Of a stretch of 64,000 nt of DNA, positions 53,827-63,400 are shown one piece after another. Location of the stretch: NCBI GenBank assembly GCA_023382385.1, contig JAHDVH010000004.1, positions 148,544 through 212,543 of the forward strand, given 5' to 3'. The position numbers and the translations under genes were made by a program. How positions within the stretch are numbered: position 1 is the stretch's first letter; the number at the start of each line of letters is the position of its first letter. The notes beneath the pieces were generated by a model. That model was not told the DNA's origin. It ran no database searches and saw only the letters and a list, made by a program, of their open reading frames with translations. The DNA comes from a bacterium (GTDB lineage: Bacteria > Electryoneota > RPQS01).

Positions 53827-54546
53827 TCAGCTGTGCGATCCGCGTCGATCCTGATAGAGCGCGAGGATTTGGCCTATCATTTCATTCTGAGACAAACGTC
53901 CAGCATTGAGCACAATATCATATATTTCGGGATCATTCGAATCTCTGTGCAGATACTTCTTGTAGAAACTGTGACGATAACTATCCTGTTCTTTCAACTC
54001 CGCTCGCGCCTTTGCCTCGCTCCAGCCATGACGATGCACGAGTCTGCTCAATCGGGCTTCTTCGGATGCGACGAGCCTTACGTGTATCCCGCCGGGCAAG
54101 TCGCGCGTCACCACGGCGCCGCCTCTTCCGATAATGATACATCTACCGAGCAGAGCGGTTGCGCGCATGGTTTCAACAAGTTTGTGCAATAGTTTTAAAT
54201 CTGATATCTGGCCTACAAGAGATTCAACGAACTCGACTATTGCGCTTCGTGCCTTCGAATCGAGGGCAGCCATGAGCTGGTCATAGGAGTACTGCTGATC
54301 AGCCATTGACTCTATAAGCTTTCTGCTGTACACCTGCCAGGATCCGGGTTCAAGCTTTTCGACATTGTCAAGCTGAGCGGCCAGTTGCTCCGCAAGGCTG
54401 ATCGCCTCGCATCCGAATTGGCGTGACAGGGTGATAAAGGGAACATTCTTGTTAGATTGCGAGGCAATCTGCGCGCGAAGTCTTGAGGCAACTCGGATTT
54501 GAGCTTCCAAGTTTTGCTCTACATTTGGAGGAAGTGTGTTTTTCAT
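53827..54546 (-). CDS. Cytidylate-kinase-like protein
   Basis: About 239 residues; start at 54546 (MKNTLPPNVEQNLEAQIR). The P-loop NTPase-like segment FITLSRQFGCEAISLAEQLA resembles the ITISRQxGxGG start of the cytidylate-kinase-like family, and RCIIIGRGGAVVTRDL, RLVASEEARLSRLV and YDIVLNAGRLS are further family blocks. The substrate of these non-canonical family members is not known; true CMP kinase activity is uncertain because the glycine loop is altered. A gap of 112 bases from the upstream gene allows its own promoter. Confidence 0.75.
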   Translation of the reverse strand: MKNTLPPNVEQNLEAQIRVASRLRAQIASQSNKNVPFITLSRQFGCEAISLAEQLAAQLDNVEKLEPGSWQVYSRKLIESMADQQYSYDQLMAALDSKARSAIVEFVESLVGQISDLKLLHKLVETMRATALLGRCIIIGRGGAVVTRDLPGGIHVRLVASEEARLSRLVHRHGWSEAKARAELKEQDSYRHSFYKKYLHRDSNDPEIYDIVLNAGRLSQNEMIGQILALYQDRRGSHS

Positions 54547-54658
54547 GGATTGGTAGACTGTGTAAGTATAGAGAGCAAGTCGTGTTGCGGCACGCGCAAC
54601 GCTCCGAAGTGTTGCGACTTCAAAAGAAACGAGATCGCGACACAAGATTGAAAGTCTA

Positions 54659-55360
54659 TCAGATGGTCGCCAGCAGGTAGAAGCCCACGACGATCAGAAG
54701 TACCCCCGCGCCGAACCTGATGAAAGGCACGACCCGTTGCATCATACTATTCAGTTGTGCCATTCCTAATCCAATGCCGACCAATCCTGCCGACAGGGGC
54801 AAGCTGTAGCCAAGCGCAAAGACTGTTAAGGTGAGAGCGCTAATGACCGCGCTGCCGCTTAAGACCGTTGCGCCAATCGCTATCTGCAGCAGCGGATTGC
54901 AGCCGACTGAGCACGCAGTCGATGCACCGCCCAGTACAAGCCCGTAGAAAGCCGCACCACCTGTCTGATTGCCTGACAACCAACGTCCAACATCTAACTT
55001 GGGTAGCTTGAAGCTGAAGAGATTCAAGCTGACAAGACCTAACAGCACTAATATGAGACCGGAAAGGAATTGCCAGTATCTTCCAACGGTCGAGCTAACA
55101 GCCTGACTGACAAGTCCAGCAAGCGCGCCAATCGTCGCAAGGGCGATGGTCGTCCCGATCATGAAGAACAAACCCACCAAGAGCAATTCCCTGCGATTGC
55201 TCCCTCTCGTGCGCGACCCCGCGTAGCCCACGACCGCACCGACAACAGGCAAGGTGCAGCATGCACCTAATGATCCTAATGCTCCGATCAAGAATACTGC
55301 AGGGAAGAACGCTATCCCAAGGCGATCCCCCGAAAGGACATGTTGAATCCATTGCTCCAT
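54659..55360 (-). CDS. CcdA/DsbD-type membrane thiol-electron transporter
   Basis: About 233 residues; ATG at 55360 preferred over a TTG at 55384. Six helices with the paired cysteine sites of the family: SLGACCTLPVVG in the first helix and STACSVGCNPLLQ in the fourth. CcdA-type proteins carry reducing power across the inner membrane to thioredoxin-like partners. CcdA-like genes occur in arsenic operons next to Acr3 and ArsP; no thioredoxin gene is present here, only the Cys-rich protein eight bases upstream. Confidence 0.78.
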   Translation of the reverse strand: MEQWIQHVLSGDRLGIAFFPAVFLIGALGSLGACCTLPVVGAVVGYAGSRTRGSNRRELLLVGLFFMIGTTIALATIGALAGLVSQAVSSTVGRYWQFLSGLILVLLGLVSLNLFSFKLPKLDVGRWLSGNQTGGAAFYGLVLGGASTACSVGCNPLLQIAIGATVLSGSAVISALTLTVFALGYSLPLSAGLVGIGLGMAQLNSMMQRVVPFIRFGAGVLLIVVGFYLLATI

Positions 55361-55368
55361 TGGCGGCT

Positions 55369-55596
55369 CTATTGCGGGCAGCAACTGCGTGTTGAATCAG
55401 CGCAGTTCTGTTCGGAGCAGGGAGAGCTTGACGAGCTTGCCATCAGCGACCAAGTGCCAACCCCTACCGCAGCAAGCATGATGAGTGCTACGAATGCAAT
55501 TCTTAGCTTAGATTTGCTTTGGGAACTTTTCGTGCAATTACAAGACTCGTTACTACAGCAGTCATTACCGGTTTGATTCTCGTTCCTCGGATTCAT
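55369..55596 (-). CDS. Small Cys-rich single-helix membrane protein
   Basis: 75 residues, nine of them cysteine. N-terminal part MNPRNENQTGNDCCSNESCN with CNC, then one transmembrane helix (about 32-52) and a C-terminal tail SSPCSEQNCADSTRSCCPQ. If the tail is periplasmic, its thiols could be partners of the CcdA-like protein encoded next; the cytoplasmic cluster could bind As(III). No family recognised. It is 111 bases after arsP and directly precedes the CcdA-like gene. Confidence 0.6.
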   Translation of the reverse strand: MNPRNENQTGNDCCSNESCNCTKSSQSKSKLRIAFVALIMLAAVGVGTWSLMASSSSSPCSEQNCADSTRSCCPQ

Positions 55597-55707
55597 ACTC
55601 TGTTCCCTTCATATGAGAGATTCGATGAGCAATACTCATAGGCGAATTTGAGATACTTAACTATCCTTACGTACATTCGACGGCTCTCAATCGTCGTTTG
55701 ATCGCCA

Positions 55708-57009
55708 CTAACCTGCAATTGCGCCAAACATTAAGCCCGTTACGGTCGACATAATTACGACGAGTGCAACGAATACCATTGTCTTTTTCAGGCCAAGAAG
55801 ACTCCTTAAGACCAACATGCTTGGCAACGACAGCGCCGGCCCGGCAAGCAAGAGTGCGAGAGCTGGTCCGTTGCCCATGCCACTCCCGAGTAAGCCTTGG
55901 AGTATGGGAACTTCCGTGAGCGTGGCGAAGTACATGAACGCGCCTGCGACCGAAGCGAAAAGGTTTGCCCATAGTGAGTTACCGCCAACCGAATCACTAA
56001 CCCACTGGGAGGGAATGATTCCTTCCTGTCCCGGTCGGCCGAGCATGAAGCCCGCGGCAAGAACACCTATTAATAACAATGGCAGTATCTGCTTGGCAAA
56101 ACCCCAAGTTGAATCCAGCCACTCGCTAAGTTCGCCCTTCGTTGTTGCAAGCACGGCAGCGAGGCTGATTGAACCAACTCCAAATGCGATCAACGGCTCA
56201 TGCGGAAGGAGCATCGCCAGCACTGCGGTAAGAATGCCAGATGCCGTGATTGGCAATGCCGGAGCATTGAACCAAGTGACGAGTACAGTTGCGAGAAGTA
56301 CGGCAGAGAGTCCCGTTAACCACCACTTCAGTTCAGAAATGGCATGCCATATGCCGCTCGATGCACTCGATTGCCCCCAATTCGCAAAGACGAGGATGGC
56401 AATCATCAGCGAAAAGTAGACAACTGTCTTCGCAAGGGATCTGGTCGGTGGCACGATGACCGCATCTGCTTGCTCTGCGGCACGATCGTTCTCTTCTTCT
56501 CGATAAATGAAGTGCATGGCAAGACCTACCACGATACTGAAGACAACTGCGCCGATCGCTCTGGCCGCACCTAGTTCCACACCGAGAATTCGAGCGGTCA
56601 GCACAATCGCCAGCACATTGATCGCAGGACCAGAGTAGAGAAAGGCGGAAGCGGGACCAAGACCGGCTCCCATGCGGTAGATTCCGGCAAACAAGGGAAG
56701 AACAGTACACGAACAAACGGCCAGGACAGTTCCGGAAACAGAGGCGACGCCGTAAGCGAGTACCTTGTTGGCTTTGGCTCCCAGATAGCGCATGACAGAG
56801 TCCTGTCGGACAAATACGCCAATAGCACCCGCAATAAAGAAAGCCGGTATCAGGCACAAGATGACATGTTCGCGAGCATACCAGCGGGTCAGTTGCAGGG
56901 ACTCATTTAACGCATTGTCAAAGCGCGGAACCCCTACTGGCAAGTAGAAGGCGGCAAGGAAAAGACCGACTATAAGGACAAGAGACTTCCACTCAGATCT
57001 TAGATGCAT
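55708..57009 (-). CDS. arsP: ArsP-type permease (DUF318/UPF0718)
   Basis: About 433 residues; start at 57009 (MHLRSEWKSLVL). Two four-helix blocks separated by a charged loop (about 168-195). The first block has the cysteine motif AVCSCTVLPLFAG, and each block has a glycine/proline-rich re-entrant stretch (FLYSGPAINVLAI; LLAGPALSLPSMLVL). Members export trivalent organoarsenicals, though some act on other substrates. Position after acr3 supports an arsenic role. The 101-base gap before it holds the palindrome ATCATGCATGAT (57042-57053). Confidence 0.82.
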   Translation of the reverse strand: MHLRSEWKSLVLIVGLFLAAFYLPVGVPRFDNALNESLQLTRWYAREHVILCLIPAFFIAGAIGVFVRQDSVMRYLGAKANKVLAYGVASVSGTVLAVCSCTVLPLFAGIYRMGAGLGPASAFLYSGPAINVLAIVLTARILGVELGAARAIGAVVFSIVVGLAMHFIYREEENDRAAEQADAVIVPPTRSLAKTVVYFSLMIAILVFANWGQSSASSGIWHAISELKWWLTGLSAVLLATVLVTWFNAPALPITASGILTAVLAMLLPHEPLIAFGVGSISLAAVLATTKGELSEWLDSTWGFAKQILPLLLIGVLAAGFMLGRPGQEGIIPSQWVSDSVGGNSLWANLFASVAGAFMYFATLTEVPILQGLLGSGMGNGPALALLLAGPALSLPSMLVLRSLLGLKKTMVFVALVVIMSTVTGLMFGAIAG

Positions 57010-57110
57010 CAGTTTACCCGTAAATCGCTTCCCTTGCAATGATCATGCATGATGAAGAAGCAATTCCCAGCCTTGGTTTCTTTGTAGGTTTCTTCAACAG
57101 CTCTGCCCAA

Positions 57111-58196
57111 TCATTCTTTTCGCTTGGCCGCTGACATGTTATCAGTTCTGACGAACCTTTTCTGCATCCACAATGAGACATTCACAAGTCCTATCAAGAC
57201 AGGAACCTCTACCAAGGGTCCGATGACTGTTGCGAAGGCTACCTTTGAGTGGACACCAAATACTGCAATAGCTACTGCAATTGCAAGTTCAAAGTCATTT
57301 GAGGCCGCAGTAAAGGAGACGGTCGCTGCTTTCGAGTACTCGGTTCCAATTCGATGTGTCCACCAAAAGGTGACCAGAAAAATGATCGTGAAGTATAGGC
57401 CGAGGGGAATTGCGACGCGCAGAACATCCATAGGAAGCTCGACTATCGCATCACCTTTTAAGGAGAACATTACAATGATTGTGAAGAGGAGCGCGATTAG
57501 AGTCAGGGGAGCAATCCTGCGCGTGAACTTGGAGTAATACCATTCACGTCCCTTTACCGGGATCAGCACCAATTGGCTGATTATGCCCGCAGCAAAGGGA
57601 ATTCCTAAGTACAGGAGAACGGTCTTCGCAATCTCTCCGATAGATACATTAACGGCGGTTCCAGACAGTCCAAACAAAGGCGGCAGGAGAGTCATGAACA
57701 CGTAGGCATAAACGGAATAGAAGAGTACTTGAAAGATTGCGTTAAGCGCAACGAGACCTGCTGCATATTCGGGATCGCCCTTTGCCAAATCATTCCATAC
57801 CAGCACCATCGCTATGCAGCGCGCAGCTCCAACAAGAATAACACCAAGCATGTATTCAGGCTGATCCGGCAGGAGCAAAATGGCGAGAAGGAACATCAGA
57901 ATCGGGCCTGCAATCCAGTTCTGGATGATTGCGACCCGAAGCAATTTGAGATCCCGAAATGCCGAAGGCAACTTCTCGTATCTCACTTTGGCCAGCGGCG
58001 GATACATCATCAGGATCAAACCGATCGCAATGGGAATCGAAGTGGTGCCCACGCTGTACTTATCGAGCATTGGCACTATCTCGGGGAATACGTACCCCAA
58101 CCCGACTCCGGCGGCCATCGCGGCGAAGATCCAGAGCGTCAAGTAGCGGTCAAGGAACGACAACTTTCGCGTTAGTGATTGCGCGGCTTTGGTCAC
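57111..58196 (-). CDS. acr3: Arsenite efflux transporter Acr3
   Basis: About 361 residues, ten helices. GTG start at 58196 overlaps the arsR stop by four bases (GTGA). The conserved cysteine required for As(III) transport is Cys127 in [19 protein letters not shown], and the second conserved helix region reads [20 protein letters not shown]. Acr3 expels arsenite using the proton motive force and is the main resistance gene of this locus. Confidence 0.95.
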   Translation of the reverse strand: MTKAAQSLTRKLSFLDRYLTLWIFAAMAAGVGLGYVFPEIVPMLDKYSVGTTSIPIAIGLILMMYPPLAKVRYEKLPSAFRDLKLLRVAIIQNWIAGPILMFLLAILLLPDQPEYMLGVILVGAARCIAMVLVWNDLAKGDPEYAAGLVALNAIFQVLFYSVYAYVFMTLLPPLFGLSGTAVNVSIGEIAKTVLLYLGIPFAAGIISQLVLIPVKGREWYYSKFTRRIAPLTLIALLFTIIVMFSLKGDAIVELPMDVLRVAIPLGLYFTIIFLVTFWWTHRIGTEYSKAATVSFTAASNDFELAIAVAIAVFGVHSKVAFATVIGPLVEVPVLIGLVNVSLWMQKRFVRTDNMSAAKRKE

Positions 58197-58594
58197 GATG
58201 TTCTCTCGGTTCTTGCTGCTTTGGTATTGAACTTCCCTCGCGAGTGTCCACACTTCTTTTGTTGACGCCAGTTCAAGAGCTTCTCATTTAACTGTTTTAT
58301 CTTCGTATTATCGAGAAGCTGATCAATGTTCTCAATTATCGCTTTGGTTGGGGAATCCAGGGTATCGGCAATCCGATAATAGATCCAGACTCCTTCGCGG
58401 CGGTCCTGAAGTAATCCCGCGTTGAGTAAGTATCGCAGATGTCTTGATGCCTTGGATTGACCGATCTCAAGCACACTTTCCAGATCGCAAACACACAATT
58501 CTCTATGCTGTAAGATCAGAATGAGCATTTGAAGCCGAGTTTCTTCAGATAGGGCTTTGAATATCCGTACAGGGTTACGCTTTGTGAAGTCCAT
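58193..58594 (-). CDS. arsR: Arsenic-responsive repressor ArsR
   Basis: About 133 residues with start at 58594 ([20 protein letters not shown]). The As(III)-binding motif ELCVCDL has Cys34 and Cys36 at the start of the DNA-binding helix region, followed by [18 protein letters not shown]. Further cysteine near the end (KKCGHSRG). An upstream ATG at 58654 would extend it by 20 residues, but the promoter lies inside that stretch, so the shorter start is preferred. It should repress its own operon. Confidence 0.92.
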   Translation of the reverse strand: MDFTKRNPVRIFKALSEETRLQMLILILQHRELCVCDLESVLEIGQSKASRHLRYLLNAGLLQDRREGVWIYYRIADTLDSPTKAIIENIDQLLDNTKIKQLNEKLLNWRQQKKCGHSRGKFNTKAARTERTS

Positions 58595-58629
58595 ACGAAA
58601 AATATAGCCGTTTATCCGGTTATCTGCAA
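58595..58629 (-). promoter_or_regulatory. arsR promoter, probably leaderless
   Basis: Minus strand: -35 TTGCAG (58629-58624), 17 bp, -10 TATATT (58606-58601). Only six bases separate the -10 from the arsR ATG, so transcription should begin at or next to the start codon. The spacer holds the direct repeat ATAACCGG/ATAAACGG, a possible ArsR contact site. Confidence 0.55.
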
Positions 58630-58844
58630 TTCTTGGTTGAGCGCCTCCATTCACCCAAGTAAATGCTTGTATGTTTAGGCTTTACGAGACTAACGAGGTA
58701 TTAGATCGCGCCCTGCAGCTGGATAGGGAGAGGTGGGAGTCAGATGGGAGTGCTTTGGGGACGCCTGCGAGTGCCAAACGACAGAAGGAAACGGAGAGCC
58801 TGATTCGCGCACATGATCAGAACGCGGGTCGCCCGCGACGATTC

Positions 58845-60446
58845 TTAGCGAATCCGATGTCCTAACTCGAAAAATACGCGGACTTCATCGGAGTTCGCCG
58901 AGATGGTTCGCTCTGAGTGGACCGAAAGATAGGAACCAGTGCGCAGATTTACGTCGGCCGAGACGCGGATCCACTTACTGTCGCTTGTCAAGTCGTTCTG
59001 CACAAAGCGATAGCTCGTCTCCCCATACTCAGAGCGCAGATCCAATCCGCGACGTGGAGATATGCTGACTCCAATCATCTGTTGAACACCTGTCGAATAG
59101 ACATTTTCGAAGTGACTGTAGCGAAGCAACGCCCCAAGTTTGCCATTCAACAACGAATTTGACGTTAATGAATAGGTTCCGGAGGGAAACAGCTTCTCGG
59201 CACTGGGATCACTGCGAAAGCTACGTTGAACCGCGAATCGTGTTCCACGCAGCATCATTAGTTCCGCACCAGCACGCATCCCATGCCGAACCGCATCGTC
59301 AAACAGACTGTCCGGAGTTTCCCGGGTCTCCCACGTGTGGTAACGCGACCTGCCGTCGTAGCCAGCGTTGAGAGCAATCGCACGCGCTGGTACGTAGCGG
59401 AAATTCAAGAGCAGGTTTGCAGGCGTAATCAGCGCTCCTTCGGCATCTTGTCTCCAGCCGCGATTGACATTGATTTCTGCAGACTCGTAGAAGGAGACCC
59501 TACCGGCAGACGTGAAGGTGAATTGTTGATAAATGAACTCTCTGCTAATCTGTCCCTCTTGATACTCACCGGCAAGAGCCAAGGTTGCATTCGATCTCGC
59601 CATTGCACCTAACTCGCTGCTGTAAGTCACCAGCGCGCCCGCTTTGCTTGTGGACAGGTCGGTGCGGCTCATGTCCAACTCTGCCTGTGCACCGCCAAAT
59701 AACCCTACCGCGAAGGCGTTGCTCAAGGCAAACTCACCGTACCCGCCGTCAATATACCCGATACCTGCTACCGAACCGGCCTGCATTCTTCCGAAGCTGG
59801 CCTTCCATTGAGAGTGCCCTGGCGCGAAGCTCAACTCGGCAGTGTAGAGTCTGTGCTGCCAATTTTCACGCGCGGAATCACTCAACTTACGTCCGCGATA
59901 CCGCAAGCTAAGCTTGGTCCCCTCGCCTGCGATGCGATGAACTGCAGCCTTCGTTGAGAATCCCGGAAGCAGCTCAGCTGTTCGATTGTCAAGACGATCA
60001 TCGTACGCGTCACACTGAAGAGCCAACCGACCACTGAACTGCGGAGCCTTCTTCGCAAATGCTTGCGTTGTTTGCTGTTCAGGTGAGCGATCCGCGCCCG
60101 ACGACATTGCAGGACGGCTCTCATTTTGTGCACTCGGACCATCCTGAAGGAGAATTACGACGCTGTCACCCAGACGCGCAATCGTGCTGTCGCCAGAGAG
60201 AGTCGCGACGCAAGTCGACTCTGCTGTTGCTGCGATTGAGATGTGGCCAATCAAGTTCGCTTCACGGTACAATTGGCCGCTGAGACCTTTTTCAAGTCCG
60301 TGAGCACGTCCTGCGTTCAGGTATAGTGTCTTCCACGCTACGTAGGTAACCTCCGCTCGAATTTCGCTTGCACGCAAGGGAAGCACTATGATCCAGAGCA
60401 GGAGAACCGTGAACCAAGGGGAGACTTGTGATACGCGCCGTGTCAA
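58845..60446 (-). CDS. Beta-barrel outer-membrane protein coupled to the giant cytochrome
   Basis: About 533 residues from a TTG at 60446, whose TTGA overlaps the cytochrome stop and which has GGAGG five bases upstream. This gives MTRRVSQVSPWFTVLLLWII as signal peptide. A small SH3-like domain with LYLNAGRAHGLEKGLSGQLY follows, then a polar linker, then from about 135 a long run of amphipathic strands (FSGRLALQCDAYD to VRVFFELGHRIR) typical of a large barrel. Possibly the conduit or anchor for the multihaem cytochrome, like porin-cytochrome systems. No named family recognised. Confidence 0.7.
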   Translation of the reverse strand: MTRRVSQVSPWFTVLLLWIIVLPLRASEIRAEVTYVAWKTLYLNAGRAHGLEKGLSGQLYREANLIGHISIAATAESTCVATLSGDSTIARLGDSVVILLQDGPSAQNESRPAMSSGADRSPEQQTTQAFAKKAPQFSGRLALQCDAYDDRLDNRTAELLPGFSTKAAVHRIAGEGTKLSLRYRGRKLSDSARENWQHRLYTAELSFAPGHSQWKASFGRMQAGSVAGIGYIDGGYGEFALSNAFAVGLFGGAQAELDMSRTDLSTSKAGALVTYSSELGAMARSNATLALAGEYQEGQISREFIYQQFTFTSAGRVSFYESAEINVNRGWRQDAEGALITPANLLLNFRYVPARAIALNAGYDGRSRYHTWETRETPDSLFDDAVRHGMRAGAELMMLRGTRFAVQRSFRSDPSAEKLFPSGTYSLTSNSLLNGKLGALLRYSHFENVYSTGVQQMIGVSISPRRGLDLRSEYGETSYRFVQNDLTSDSKWIRVSADVNLRTGSYLSVHSERTISANSDEVRVFFELGHRIR

Positions 60447-63400
60447 TTCAGCCTCCGAAGTCCCGGATTGCGTGGAGGACTTGGTTCGTGTCGGCCGTTT
60501 GGATGGCAGCTGTAGCACGCGCTGCTTTCCCAGACGTAGCCGTTCACATCTCGGTGTTCGCTATCAGCCTCTGATCGACGGTGCTCGTGGCAGTGAGTAC
60601 AACTGAACATTGAGAAATCGCCTGGCGTGCGGTGGCACTCCAGGCACGTGTCCCATACGCTTCTATGAGCACCGGAATTTATCGGGAAAAGTGGGGCATG
60701 GTTGAATGTTGAACTCCAGTTTGAAGTCGAATGGCAATGCTCACAGTTTGTTGGATATCGGTCGGCTTCGTGGTCTGGGCTTGCTGAGCTATTGTAGTCC
60801 GCAAGGTGACAATCAAAACAGAATGTCGTAAGTCCGTCATACACACCGCCAGAGTGACACTGGTTACAGTTCGCCTGCAGATGCGCTCCCGTCAGGGGGA
60901 ACTGCGTGTTGTTATGGTTGAACGTTGCATCCCAGTTCGATGTCGTATGACATGTCTGACAGGTGGTCGGGAACTGCGCCGCCTCGTGATCCGGTTCCGT
61001 CGTGCCGTTGTAATCTGCAAGGTGACAGCTCACACAGGTCGTCGGCAGGCCGTCATACTGTCCGCTCGCATGGCACTGGTTACAGCTTGCAGAAATATGC
61101 GCACCCGTCAACGGGAACTGCGTGTTGTTATGGTTGAACGTTGCATCCCAGTTCGATGTCGTATGACAGGTCTGACAGGTGGTCGGGAACTGCGCCGCTT
61201 CGTGATCCGGTTCCGTCGTGCCGTTGTAATCTGCCAGGTGACAGCTCACACAGGTCGTCGGCAGGCCGTCATACTGTCCGCTTGCGTGGCACTGGTTGCA
61301 GCTTGCTGAAATGTGCGCGCCTGTCAGCGGGAACTGCGTGTTGTTGTGGTTGAACGTTGCATCCCAGTTGCTGGTCGTATGACAGGTCTGACAGGAGGTC
61401 GGGAACTGCGCCGCCTCGTGATCCGGTTCCGTTGTTCCGTTGTAATCTGCCAGGTGACAGCTCACACAGGTCGTCGGCAGGCCGTCATACTGTCCGCTCG
61501 CGTGGCACTGGTTGCAGCTTGCTGTGATGTGCGCTCCGGTCAACGGGAACTGGGTGTTGTTATGGTTGAACGTTGCATCCCAGTTACTGGTCGTATGACA
61601 GGTCTGGCACGTGGTCGGGAACTGCGCCGCTTCGTGATCCGGTTCACTCGTGCTGTTGTAATCCGCCAAGTGACAGCTCACGCAGGTCGTCGGCAGGCCG
61701 TCATACTGTCCGCTCGCGTGGCACTGATTGCAGCTCGCTGTGATATGTGCACCCGTCAGCGGGAACTGCGTGTTGTTGTGGTTGAACGTCGAGTTCCAGT
61801 TGCTCGTTGTATGGCACTCCAGACAGGCTGTGGACATCTGTGCTGCTTCGTGATCCGGATCAGTCGTGCTGTTGTAATCTGAAAGGTGACAATCAATACA
61901 CTGACCGGGAGTCCCTTCAAACACCCCGCCCACATGGCACTGCTGACAGGATGTCTGAACATGCGCTCCTGTCAACGGGAAGCTCGTTGTCTGATGATCA
62001 AACCCCATGTCCCACGACTCCGTCGTGTGACACGCCAGACAGGCTGTCGAGATCCCGACTGCTTCGTGATCCGGATCCGTCGTGCCGTTGTAATCCGCAA
62101 GGTGGCAATCAATACACTGACCGGGAGTCCCTTCAAACACCCCGCCCACATGACACTGCTGACAGGATGTCTGGACATGCGCACCCGTCAACGGGAACTG
62201 CGTGTTGTTATGGTTGAACGTCGAGTTCCAGTTGCTCGTTGTATGGCACTCCAGACAGGCTGTGGACATCTGCGCCGCTTCGTGATCCGGATCCGTCGTG
62301 CCGTTGTAATCCGCAAGGTGACAGTCAATACACTGACCCAGGGTCCCTTCAAACACCCCGCCCACATGACACTGCTGACAGGATGTCTGGACATGCGCAC
62401 CCGTCAACGGGAAGTTTGTCGTCTGATGATCAAACCCCATGTCCCACGACTCTGTCGTGTGACACGCCAGACAGGCTGTCGAGATCCCGACCGCTGCGTG
62501 ATCCGGATCAGTCGTGCTGTTGTAATCTGAAAGGTGACAATCAATACACTGACCGGGAGTCCCTTCAAACACCCCGCCCACATGACACTGCTGACAGGAT
62601 GTCTGAACATGCGCTCCTGTCAATGGGAAGCTTGTCGTCTGATGATCAAACCCCATGTCCCACGTCTCTGTCGTGTGACACGCCAGACAGGCTGTCGAGA
62701 TCCCGACCGCTGCATGATCCGGATCCGTCGTGCCGTTGTAATCCGCAAGGTGACAGTCAATACACTGACCCAGGGTCCCTTCAAACACCCCGCCCACATG
62801 ACACTGCTGACAGGATGTCTGTACATGTGCACCCGTCAACGGGAAGTTTGTCGTCTGATGATCAAACCCCATGTCCCACGTCTCTGTCGTGTGACACGCC
62901 AGACAGGCTGTCGAGATCCCGACCGCTGCATGATCCGGATCCGTCGTGCCGTTGTAATCCGCAAGGTGACAATCAATACACTGACCCGGGGTTCCTTCAA
63001 ACACCCCGCCCACATGACACTGCTGACAGGATGTCTGAACATGCGCACCCGTCAACGGGAACTGCGTGTTGTTATGGTTGAACGTCGAGTTCCAGTTGCT
63101 CGTTGTATGGCACTCCAGACAGGCTGTGGACATCTGTGCCGCTGCATGATCCGGATCCGTTGTTCCGTTGTAATCCGCAAGGTGGCAATCAATACACTGA
63201 CCGGGAGTCCCTTCAAACACCCCGCCCACATGGCACTGCTGACAGGATGTCTGGATATGTGCACCCGTCAACGGGAACTGCGTGTTGTTATGGTTGAACG
63301 TCGAGTTCCAGTTGCTCGTCGAGTGACAGGTCTGACAGGTGGTCGGGAACTGCGCCGCTGCATGATCCGGTTCCGTCGTGCTGTTGTAATCTGAAAGGTG

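Noticed and set aside
57042-57053. Perfect palindrome ATCATGCATGAT upstream of arsP
   Set aside because: Not claimed as an operator: it is short, has no promoter boxes beside it, and could arise by chance.
58671-58865. 64-codon plus-strand ORF between arsR and the barrel gene
   Set aside because: No ribosome site, no recognisable features, and its end overlaps the barrel gene on the other strand.
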